From assembly GCA_022562795.1 (NCBI GenBank), contig JADFOP010000066.1, forward strand, positions 1 to 6,205: 6,205 bases of DNA. The letters are read 5' to 3'. Made by a program: the position numbers and the translations under genes. Under the pieces are notes generated by a model. The model saw only the letters and a program-made list of their open reading frames with translations, had not been told where the DNA came from and did no database searches. Of this stretch, positions 1 through 5,560 are shown one piece after another (within the stretch, counting starts at the first letter, position 1; the number at the start of each line of letters is the position of its first letter). The stretch comes from Nitrospinota bacterium (GTDB lineage Bacteria > JADFOP01).

Positions 1-5
1 AAGCG

Positions 6-17
6 TCTCAATTGAGA
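6..17. repeat. Perfect 12-base palindrome upstream of senA
   Basis: TCTCAATTGAGA reads the same on both strands and lies 20 bases before the senA ATG, just ahead of its weak ribosome site. It could be an operator half-site pair or only chance; only 37 bases upstream of senA are visible, so the promoter cannot be judged. Confidence 0.35.
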
Positions 18-37
18 AAGGCGAAAGGTAGACTCCG

Positions 38-1360
38 ATGGCGCCAATGAGAGATTCGACGGCGGAATTGGCTGAGTGGGTGCGCGATGTCGGTCAGCGA
101 ACCTTTGACTTAGTCTCAGATCTGGATGACGAACAGCTTATGGGCCCCCGCATTCCGATCATAAACCCCCTTCTTTGGGAGATCGGGCATATGGCGTGGT
201 TTCAAGAAAAATGGATCCTGCGAGATGTCTGCAAACAAAAGCCTATTCGAGGCGACGGCGACTCTCTTTGGGATTCCATCGCTATACCACACGATACTCG
301 GTGGGACCTACCGCTCCCCTCTCGCGAGGAGACCTATGCCTATATGCGCGAAGTGAGTGACAGGGTGATCGACCAGCTTCTAAAGGGTAAGCCCAGCGAG
401 GAGTTGATCTACTTCGTCCGATATACCGTCTTCCATGAAGACATGCACTCCGAGGCGCTAACCTACGCTCGGCAGACCCTAGCATACCCGCCGCCAAAGT
501 TCTCCACCGACGCCGGCCCGCGCACAGCCGAGACCGATGGCGGGTCGCTGCCCGGCTACGTCGAGCTCCCCGGCGGGGAGTTTATGCTGGGAGCTAGCCG
601 GGAGGAGCCATTCGTGTTCGACAACGAGAAGTGGGCCCACCCGGTTGAGTTGAAACCATTCGCAATCGCTCGGGCGTTGGTCACTCAGGCCGAATTCGCG
701 GCGTTTGTGGATGACGACGGGTATCTACGCAGGGACCTATGGAGCGAGGAAGGCTGGGAGTGGCGAGAGCGAGAGGGCGCCACGCACCCGGTCTACTGGC
801 AGCGGGAGTCGAGCGGCGAATGGCTCCGTCGGCATTTCGATAATTGGGTAAGGCTTGAGCCGCACCTTCCAGTAATACACGTCAACTGGTTCGAGGCGGA
901 GGCCTACTGCCGCTGGGCTTCTTGCAGGCTTCCAACCGAAGCCGAATGGGAGGCGGCGGCCGCCCTCGACCCCGATCGGGAAGGCGAGGGCCCCACCTCA
1001 AGGAAATCCCGCCTCCCGTGGGGAGATGAGGCTCCAAATCCGAAACGCGCGAACCTGGACTGGGATGCCATGGGGTGCATCGACGTGGGAGCGCTTCCGG
1101 AGGGCGACAGCGCCTTTGGGTGCCGGCAAATGCTCGGAAACGCGTGGGAGTGGACCAGCTCCACCTTTCTTCCCTATCCGGGCTTCGAGATAGACCCGTA
1201 CAAAGAGTATTCCGAGCCCTGGTTTGGAACTCGTAAGGTCCTGCGGGGAGGTAGCTGGGTGACCCGCTCCCGAATGCTTCGCAACACATGGCGCAATTAT
1301 TACACGCCGGACCGTCGCGACGTGTGGGCGGGATTCCGTACCTGTGCGCTCGACCAATGA
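38..1360 (+). CDS. senA: SenA-like selenoneine synthase (EgtB-family nonheme iron enzyme)
   Basis: Probable cytoplasmic iron enzyme that couples a selenosugar to hercynine (trimethylhistidine) using O2, the last committed step to selenoneine. The 440-residue protein has the EgtB layout: an N-terminal DinB-like helical domain (about 8-150) and a C-terminal FGE-sulfatase/C-type-lectin-like domain (about 172-437). The iron triad is visible as His51 (in WEIGHMAWFQEKW) and His133/His137 (in FHEDMHSEA), close to the H51/H134/H138 numbering of mycobacterial EgtB. The wording around these histidines (NPLLWEIGHMAWFQ, ARQTL) is what I associate with SenA rather than EgtB, and the next gene is SenB-like, which is the main reason for this call. 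The start has a modest AAAGG at 24-28, nine bases upstream; Met4 at 47 is an alternative start. The stop overlaps senB by four bases. An EgtB-type sulfoxide synthase for ergothioneine is the main alternative. Confidence 0.85.
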   Translation: MAPMRDSTAELAEWVRDVGQRTFDLVSDLDDEQLMGPRIPIINPLLWEIGHMAWFQEKWILRDVCKQKPIRGDGDSLWDSIAIPHDTRWDLPLPSREETYAYMREVSDRVIDQLLKGKPSEELIYFVRYTVFHEDMHSEALTYARQTLAYPPPKFSTDAGPRTAETDGGSLPGYVELPGGEFMLGASREEPFVFDNEKWAHPVELKPFAIARALVTQAEFAAFVDDDGYLRRDLWSEEGWEWREREGATHPVYWQRESSGEWLRRHFDNWVRLEPHLPVIHVNWFEAEAYCRWASCRLPTEAEWEAAAALDPDREGEGPTSRKSRLPWGDEAPNPKRANLDWDAMGCIDVGALPEGDSAFGCRQMLGNAWEWTSSTFLPYPGFEIDPYKEYSEPWFGTRKVLRGGSWVTRSRMLRNTWRNYYTPDRRDVWAGFRTCALDQ

Positions 1361-2328
1361 AAATCAGTCTCGTCACACCTGCGCCGGCCCGCTCAAGGAA
1401 GGGAAACCGTGTGACCGCGCTCCGGTGGGCCCGTATATTGCGCGAGCTCGGCCACCGTGTGAACATCGAGCAAGCGTACGAGGGCCAGCGATGCGACCTG
1501 CTCGTGGCCCTACACGCACGTCGCACCCACGCCTCTCTGGTCCGTTTTCGGCTCAAGCACCCCGATCTGCCAATCGTTCTCGCGCTTACCGGGACCGATC
1601 TCTACGGCGACATTCATACCGATCCATCGGCTCAGGAGTCGCTGGAGTTGGCCTCGCGGCTCATTTTGCTCCAGCCGATGGGCGCTGATGCCCTGCCAAA
1701 GCACCTCCGAGGGAAGGCCAGGGTTATCTATCAGTCCGTTAGGAAACCTCCAGGAACCTTCGTCCCTAAAAAGAGCGTCTTCGAGGTATGCGTGCTCGGC
1801 CACCTCCGCCCCGTCAAGGACCCGTTCCGCGCCGCCCAAGCCGCCCGCCTTCTCCCCCCCGCTTCGAAGATACGGGTGGTTCAAGTTGGGGCTGCCCTCA
1901 GCGAAGAGATGGAGAAGAAAGCCCGTGCTGAGGAAGCATCCAATCCACGGTACCGCTGGCTGGGGGAGCTCCCCCGCTGGAAAGCCCTCCGCCTCCTCGC
2001 CCGAAGCAGGCTTCTGGCGCTCAGCTCCAAGATGGAGGGGGGCGCGAACGTCGTCTCCGAGGCTCTCGTCTGCTCGGTGCCCATAGTCTCGTCGCGGATT
2101 TCTGGATCTATCGGCATCCTCGGGGCCGACTACCCCGGCTATTTTCCAACCGGAGACACGAAAGCGCTGGCAAATCTTTTGGAGCGCGCCGAGGGAGACG
2201 CCGATTTCTACGAGACCCTCAAAGCATGGTGTAACGGCCTGAGGCATCTCGTAGAGCCCGCCAACGAGCGAAAAAGCTGGGAGAGCTTGCTTGAAGAGAT
2301 TTGTGGCGGCGGGAGGGTTCCCGTATAA
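1357..2328 (+). CDS. senB: SenB-like selenosugar synthase (TIGR04348 family, GT4 fold)
   Basis: Probable cytoplasmic enzyme that makes a selenosugar (1-seleno-N-acetylglucosamine type) from selenophosphate and a UDP-sugar, forming the carbon-selenium bond used by SenA. The 323-residue protein begins MKISLVTPAP, then GNRVTALRWARIL (16-28), LVALHARR (49-56) and LALTGTDLY (75-83), which I recognise as the TIGR04348 signature. The second Rossmann-like half has VLGHLRPVKDP (146-156) and a GT4 E-x7-E motif, Glu227 and Glu235, in MEGGANVVSEAL. The ATG at 1357 is preferred over an upstream in-frame start at 1288 because it matches the family N-terminus and gives the classic ATGA overlap with senA. 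No clear Shine-Dalgarno precedes it, so translation is probably coupled to senA. Family and pathway role are well supported by sequence plus neighbour. The exact sugar is inferred from characterised SenB proteins. Confidence 0.88.
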   Translation: MKISLVTPAPARSRKGNRVTALRWARILRELGHRVNIEQAYEGQRCDLLVALHARRTHASLVRFRLKHPDLPIVLALTGTDLYGDIHTDPSAQESLELASRLILLQPMGADALPKHLRGKARVIYQSVRKPPGTFVPKKSVFEVCVLGHLRPVKDPFRAAQAARLLPPASKIRVVQVGAALSEEMEKKARAEEASNPRYRWLGELPRWKALRLLARSRLLALSSKMEGGANVVSEALVCSVPIVSSRISGSIGILGADYPGYFPTGDTKALANLLERAEGDADFYETLKAWCNGLRHLVEPANERKSWESLLEEICGGGRVPV

Positions 2329-2352
2329 AGCCCTCTTCGGACGGGTTTCTTT
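2328..2352 (+). terminator. Probable intrinsic terminator after senB
   Basis: A stem beginning at the last base of the senB stop codon pairs 2328-2335 with 2340-2347, with one bulged C at 2342. The loop is TTCG closed by a C-G pair, a very stable tetraloop. A short T-rich stretch (TTTCTTT, 2346-2352) follows. The position directly behind senB fits a transcript end. The T-tract is interrupted, so termination may be partial and read into the DUF971 gene. Confidence 0.5.
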
Positions 2353-2388
2353 CCATCAAGGTATTTGATAGCCTTCTGCCTGCCTTTT

Positions 2389-2394
2389 AAGGAG
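2389..2394 (+). promoter_or_regulatory. Shine-Dalgarno site of the DUF971 gene
   Basis: AAGGAG lies nine bases before the ATG at 2404. It decides the start: the open frame extends upstream to 2365, but an initiation there would put this site inside the gene. Confidence 0.75.
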
Positions 2395-2403
2395 CAATCT
2401 CGC

Positions 2404-2850
2404 ATGAAATCCCCCGATCCAGCTAATACGCCCTTAAAGATTCAACGGCTTGCCGAGGAGCAGACGCTTCGGGTCGAATGGGCCGACGAGCACATCTGCG
2501 AGATGCGCTACGACTATCTTCGCCGGGCCTGCCCATGCGCAACCTGCAACAAGGATCGGGGTGAGGCCACAAAGGGCCTTCGAGTGGTGACCGGAGAGAC
2601 CGACCGCTCCTCTCTCCAGATCGATGAGATTAGCCTCGTTGGAACCTATGCCGTCAAGCTGGCCTGGAGTGACGGCCACGACACCGGCTTCTATTCCTAT
2701 CGTTTCCTTCGGGCACTCTGTCCCCACGACGGAGGTGGCGCTGAAGCGATCCGGTTCGAGACATTCCGGGATTTTCGAGATCTACTTCGACAGGAGGGTA
2801 TGGAGGACGAAGAGCAAGGAGAGCCGAGTGGAGAGCCCCCTCGGGGCTAA
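2404..2850 (+). CDS. DUF971 / gamma-butyrobetaine hydroxylase-like N-terminal domain protein
   Basis: Small soluble protein of unknown function, 148 residues, consisting of one DUF971 domain (about 11-130) and an acidic, proline-rich tail. The domain is the zinc-binding N-terminal module of gamma-butyrobetaine hydroxylase and also occurs at the C-terminus of Mrp/HCF101-type iron-sulfur carriers and as single-domain proteins. Cys43, Cys45 and Cys48 (RRACPCATC) with His92 (SDGHDTGFYSY) match the 3-Cys/1-His zinc set of human BBOX1. No oxygenase domain follows, so it is not a hydroxylase by itself. It starts 75 bases after senB on the same strand, with its own ribosome site and a probable terminator between, so membership of the sen operon is uncertain. 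Its end lies 29 bases from the convergent zinc-ribbon gene. Family assignment is firm, role is not. Confidence 0.88.
   Translation: MKSPDPANTPLKIQRLAEEQTLRVEWADEHICEMRYDYLRRACPCATCNKDRGEATKGLRVVTGETDRSSLQIDEISLVGTYAVKLAWSDGHDTGFYSYRFLRALCPHDGGGAEAIRFETFRDFRDLLRQEGMEDEEQGEPSGEPPRG
2834..2848. repeat. Short GC inverted repeat at the end of the DUF971 gene
   Basis: AGCCCC and GGGGCT flank a three-base loop, a six-pair hairpin that runs into the stop codon. No T-run follows on either strand, so it is not a typical intrinsic terminator. It could protect transcript ends at the convergent junction, but that is a guess. Confidence 0.35.
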
Positions 2851-2879
2851 GTCCACCACCATCAGTCCAAACAGCAGCT

Positions 2880-3179
2880 CTAGTCTTTAGGGGGTTGGGC
2901 CCGTTGGGCGTCGAAGCAGGGACGGCAGTAGACCGGCCGGTCGGTTACGGGCTCGAAGGGCACCTGAGTTTGCGTCCCGCAGCCGGAGCAGACGGCGTCA
3001 TGGAGCTGGCGTGGCTCTCCCCGGCCCCGACCGTGGGCCAATTTGCGCTCCGCCCGACACGCCTTGCAGCGCTTGGGGGCGGAGAACCCCCGCTCCTGGT
3101 AATAGGACTGCTCCCCGGCGGTGAAGGTGAAGGTCTGCTTGCAATCCTCGCACGCTATGAGTTGATCCTGGGACTCCAT
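2880..3179 (-). CDS. Small double zinc-ribbon protein (zf-trcl plus CxxC-x17-CxxC)
   Basis: A 99-residue, charged, soluble protein with no signal peptide or membrane segment. Two cysteine modules are visible. The first (8-43) has C10-x2-C13 and C38-x2-C41 around FTFTAGEQSYYQERGF, the pattern of the probable zinc-binding domain family (zf-trcl). The second (62-90) has C64-x2-C67 and C85-x2-C88 with exactly 17 residues between the pairs and the VPFEPVTDRPVYC wording of the CxxC-x17-CxxC family. A basic linker (HGRGRGEPR, 49-57) joins them. Such proteins are common in environmental bacteria and are presumed to bind nucleic acid or protein through zinc; no function is established. The start has GAGG about 13 bases upstream, rather far. 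It is transcribed towards the DUF971 gene, probably from its own promoter in the 370-base gap upstream. Confidence 0.85.
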   Translation of the reverse strand: MESQDQLIACEDCKQTFTFTAGEQSYYQERGFSAPKRCKACRAERKLAHGRGRGEPRQLHDAVCSGCGTQTQVPFEPVTDRPVYCRPCFDAQRAQPPKD

Positions 3180-3201
3180 TGTTGTAGTGTGTCCTCTTTT
3201 T

Positions 3202-3214
3202 GCCGGGGCCCGGC
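3202..3214. repeat. GC palindrome just upstream of the zinc-ribbon gene
   Basis: GCCGGG-G-CCCGGC is a perfect inverted repeat with one central base. On the minus strand it is followed by AAAAAGAGGA, so the hairpin would sit next to the presumed ribosome site of the zinc-ribbon gene. It might be an operator or a leader hairpin. It has no T-run in the right place to be a terminator. Confidence 0.35.
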
Positions 3215-3330
3215 GACATCAACCCGCAGAAAACGGCGAATCTCGTCTGAAACTGCGACCGGAGAGCCTAGAGACTACGCGCTCAAGTCCGGCAGTTCAC
3301 TCAGAGCAGATTGGCGGGTTCGGTGCGCTA

Positions 3331-3358
3331 ATAATATTACGGCCCCTCGTGGTTTGAA
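3331..3358 (-). promoter_or_regulatory. Possible sigma70-type promoter for the zinc-ribbon gene
   Basis: Read on the minus strand, TTCAAA (3353-3358, four of six to TTGACA) is followed after 16 bases by TATTAT (3331-3336, five of six to TATAAT). It lies in the only AT-rich patch of the gap. A transcript from here would carry a leader of roughly 145 bases before the zinc-ribbon ATG. The call rests on sequence match only. Confidence 0.3.
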
Positions 3359-3381
3359 CTCCCTCGCTGCTATTGGTTGCA

Positions 3382-3400
3382 GGGGCTTTAGCTAAGCCCC
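3382..3400. repeat. Seven-pair hairpin in the intergenic gap
   Basis: GGGGCTT and AAGCCCC flank the loop TAGCT. No T-tract follows on either strand, so it is not a standard terminator. It lies downstream of the PAS gene and upstream of the possible zinc-ribbon promoter, so it could be an RNA 3' end structure or a protein-binding site. Confidence 0.4.
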
Positions 3401-3549
3401 ACAATACAAGAGCCTTAGGGCCAGCGCAAGGAAAAAACGAGCGGCTACGGCAACTCCTTCTGACCTCCTCACCGAAGGGCTTGCCGACGAAGCGAGCCGT
3501 GCTGCCCTTAATGGCCGGGCGCAACTCATCATTCGGCAGGCGGATTGGC

Positions 3550-3990
3550 CTAGTCTCCCGCCTTGGCCTCTAAGTCGGCCAATCGCTCCCTCAGCGCCTT
3601 TTGCTCCTTCCAACGTTCGGTCACGTCGCGCAAGATGGCCGCGAACCCCATGCGTTCGCCCGCTTCATCGCTAAGGATGGAAATGCTAAATTCCAGGGAA
3701 ATGCGCTCACCATCTTTCCGGACACCAGGAACAGCAAGCAGCTCGGTGCCGTACCGTGTGACCCCGGTCTCTAAGACCTTATGGTAGCCTTCCCAGTGTT
3801 GCTCTCGGAAGCGCTCCGGAATGATAATATCCAAGGATTGCCCCACGGCCTCCCCGGCCGGGTAGCCAAACATCGCCTCGGCCGCTCTATTCCATAGGCA
3901 AATCATCCCGTCTCGGTCAGAAACGACGATGGCATCTTGGGCCTGTTCCAAAACTTGCTGGTGCAACCACGCATCCGCCTTCATAGGCAT
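3550..3990 (-). CDS. Single-domain PAS sensor protein
   Basis: A 146-residue cytoplasmic protein made of one PAS domain (about 12-126) and a short charged helix that could form a coiled coil (126-143, RWKEQKALRERLADLEAK). PAS hallmarks are DAIVVSDRDGMICLWNRAAEAMFGY (split here as 19-29 and 30-43), GEAVGQSL (46-53), RKDGERISLEFSISIL (91-106) and GFAAILRDVTER (115-126). There is no kinase, cyclase, DNA-binding or other output domain, so it probably acts through dimerisation or a partner protein. His65 in PERFREQHW sits where FixL has its haem ligand, but many non-haem PAS domains share this wording. The ATG at 3990 is preferred to Met3 because AAGGAGGG (3999-4006) lies eight bases upstream. It follows livF by 133 bases on the same strand; whether it is co-transcribed is unclear. 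Confidence 0.88.
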   Translation of the reverse strand: MPMKADAWLHQQVLEQAQDAIVVSDRDGMICLWNRAAEAMFGYPAGEAVGQSLDIIIPERFREQHWEGYHKVLETGVTRYGTELLAVPGVRKDGERISLEFSISILSDEAGERMGFAAILRDVTERWKEQKALRERLADLEAKAGD

Positions 3991-3998
3991 ATGGAGAA

Positions 3999-4006
3999 CC
4001 CTCCTT
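3999..4006 (-). promoter_or_regulatory. Strong Shine-Dalgarno site of the PAS gene
   Basis: On the minus strand AAGGAGGG stands eight bases before the ATG at 3990. It is among the best ribosome sites in the window and selects the first of two close ATG codons. Confidence 0.75.
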
Positions 4007-4123
4007 TTATCTGTCCTCCCCTTCGCCTTAAGCCTTTGACAATGCCGTAGAGGAACTATATCAACGCTTTAGAGTCGCCCCTGCGTCACAAAAACATTCC
4101 GACCGAGGGAGCCGAAGTCCGTC

Positions 4124-4846
4124 TCATCCGCCGAGGTAGAGGCGCTTGACCTCTTCGTTGGCCAGCAATCCCGGACCCGTATCGGTAAAGCGGTTACATC
4201 CGAGCTCCAGGACGTACCCCCGGTCGGCAATGCTCAGCGCTTTGGCGGCGTTCTGTTCCACGATGACCAGGGTCGTGCCCATGGAGCGTAGCTCGGCAAT
4301 CTTCTCGAATATAAAGCCGACGAACTTGGGGGCGAGGCCGAGGGAAGGTTCGTCGAGAAGCACCAGATCAGGGTCCATCATCAGCCCCCGGCCGATCGCC
4401 AGCATCTGCTGCTCGCCGCCGCTCATGGTGCCTGCCTTCTGGTAATGCCGCTCCTTCAGGAGCGGGAAGAGGGCGAAGACCTTCTCAAGGCCGGCGCTCA
4501 AGCGGGCGGCGTTTCTCTCCAGGAAGGCGCCCATCTCCAAGTTCTCTAGAACTGTCATGTGGGGGAAGACGATGCGACCCTGAGGCACATAGGCCAATCC
4601 CTTCTGCAGAGCCTTATCGGCCCGAATCCTCGTAATCTCTTCGCCCCGAAACCGGATCTTCCCCCCCAATATTCGGCAGAACCCAACAATGGATTTGAAA
4701 ACGGTCGATTTGCCGGCCCCGTTGGGGCCGATAATAGTTACGACCTCACCTTCATGGACGTAGAGCGAGACCTCATCCAAGACCTTGTTGTTCCCGTAGC
4801 CGGACGAGAGGCCCTCAATCTGGAGGATGGGTTCAGTGCCGTCCAA
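4124..4846 (-). CDS. livF: Branched-chain amino acid type ABC transporter ATPase LivF
   Basis: One of the two cytoplasmic ATPases that power a HAAT-family importer for branched-chain or related amino acids. From the chosen start it has 240 residues, normal for LivF. Motifs are Walker A GPNGAGKST (40-48), Q-loop Gln89 in YVPQGRIVFP, signature MSGGEQQ (141-147, Met in place of the usual Leu), Walker B LVLLDEP (161-167) and the LivF-typical VEQN (196-199) in place of a histidine switch. The C-terminus LLANEEVKRLYLGG is classic LivF. The open frame continues upstream to an ATG at 4927, but that adds 27 residues foreign to the family inside livG. I chose TTG at 4846, with GAGG five bases upstream and a 14-base overlap with livG; ATG at 4873 is the alternative. 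Substrate cannot be read from the ATPase. Confidence 0.9.
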   Translation of the reverse strand: MDGTEPILQIEGLSSGYGNNKVLDEVSLYVHEGEVVTIIGPNGAGKSTVFKSIVGFCRILGGKIRFRGEEITRIRADKALQKGLAYVPQGRIVFPHMTVLENLEMGAFLERNAARLSAGLEKVFALFPLLKERHYQKAGTMSGGEQQMLAIGRGLMMDPDLVLLDEPSLGLAPKFVGFIFEKIAELRSMGTTLVIVEQNAAKALSIADRGYVLELGCNRFTDTGPGLLANEEVKRLYLGG

Positions 4847-5549
4847 AGTACGCCTCAATGACCTTCGGGTCATTCTGGATGTCGGCGGGCGCTCCTTCTG
4901 CAATCTTGCTGCCGTAGTCCATGACATAGATCCACTCGCAAAAGTTCATCACTACTTTCATGTCGTGCTCGACGATGATGAAGCTCTTGCCTTGGTCCCG
5001 AAGTTGGAGAATAAAGTCGAGGAGCTTGTTAAGCAGGGTCCTGTTGACGCCGGCGGCAGGCTCATCGAGGAGGATGATCTCGGGGTCGAGCATGAGAACC
5101 CGGACGAACTCAAGAAGCCTCTGCTGTCCGTAGGAGAGATTACCGGCGAACTCGTCCCGGAGAGGGTCGAGGTCTACGAAGGCCAACAGCTCCTCAGCCT
5201 GGTCGCGGTTTTCTCGCTCACCACCTTTAGGAGCCGAGGCAACGAGGTTCTCATAAGCCGTAAGCTCGGGAAAAACCCGATTGATCTGAAACGTCCGGCC
5301 GATACCTCTCCTGGTAACCTGATAGGCCTTGAGGTTCGTGATAGACTCGCCCTTGTAATAGATGGCGCCTCCGTCGGGTTTGTAGAGGCCGGAGATGAGG
5401 TTGAACAGGGTCGTTTTGCCGCTGCCGTTGGGTCCGATGAGGCCGTTTATGACTTGGGTTTTAAATGCCATCGTGCAGTGGTTGACGGCCTTGATACCGC
5501 CGAAATTCTTCGAAAGGTCTTCTACCACCAAAATAGCGTCGTTACGCAT
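4833..5549 (-). CDS. livG: Branched-chain amino acid type ABC transporter ATPase LivG
   Basis: Second cytoplasmic ATPase of the same importer, pairing with LivF at the LivH-LivM permease. It has 238 residues from the chosen start. Motifs are Walker A GPNGSGKTT (39-47), Q-loop Gln88 in RTFQINRVFPEL, signature LSYGQQR (138-144, the LivG form), Walker B IILLDEPAAGVN (158-169) and His195 in IIVEHDMKVVM. The AAGVN after Walker B and the C-terminal DPKVIEAYFGRH are LivG wording. Two ATG codons compete. The one at 5567 overlaps the livM stop and has only AGAGG touching it, while the one at 5549 has GGGGAGG five bases upstream, so I chose 5549, which leaves 11 bases after livM. It ends inside livF, indicating translational coupling. 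Confidence 0.93.
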   Translation of the reverse strand: MRNDAILVVEDLSKNFGGIKAVNHCTMAFKTQVINGLIGPNGSGKTTLFNLISGLYKPDGGAIYYKGESITNLKAYQVTRRGIGRTFQINRVFPELTAYENLVASAPKGGERENRDQAEELLAFVDLDPLRDEFAGNLSYGQQRLLEFVRVLMLDPEIILLDEPAAGVNRTLLNKLLDFILQLRDQGKSFIIVEHDMKVVMNFCEWIYVMDYGSKIAEGAPADIQNDPKVIEAYFGRH

Positions 5550-5553
5550 CGGC

Positions 5554-5560
5554 TCCTCCC
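5554..5560 (-). promoter_or_regulatory. Shine-Dalgarno site of livG
   Basis: On the minus strand a GGGGAGG run directly after the livM stop lies about five bases before the ATG at 5549. It supports that start over the ATG at 5567. Confidence 0.6.

Larger units (their letters stand above)
3180..3549. other. 370-base intergenic stretch without a supported gene
   Basis: This stretch lies between the PAS gene and the zinc-ribbon gene, both on the minus strand. The open frames crossing it on either strand lack family-like wording and good ribosome sites, and I see no tRNA cloverleaf. It holds a GC palindrome (3202-3214), an AT-rich island with a possible minus-strand promoter (3331-3358), a seven-pair hairpin (3382-3400) and a run of six T on the minus strand (3432-3437) without a convincing stem before it. 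It may hold the end of the PAS transcript and the promoter and long leader of the zinc-ribbon gene. Confidence 0.6.

Noticed and set aside
882-2247. Two long minus-strand open frames (882-1556 and 1510-2247) opposite senA and senB
   Set aside because: They are rich in Arg, Pro, Ser and Gly as expected from GC-rich antisense frames, and the plus-strand genes explain the sequence.
3340-3362. GTTTGAACTCC resembling a tRNA T-arm
   Set aside because: The flanking bases do not pair into a five-base T stem on either strand and no anticodon arm or acceptor stem surrounds it.
3297-3573. Short open frames on both strands in the intergenic gap (3297-3524 minus, 3373-3573 plus)
   Set aside because: No family wording, poor starts, and overlap with each other and with the PAS gene; not supportable as genes.
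4086-4123. Possible terminator after livF (five T on the minus strand at 4090-4094)
   Set aside because: The stretch between the livF stop and the T-run forms only a weak three-pair stem.
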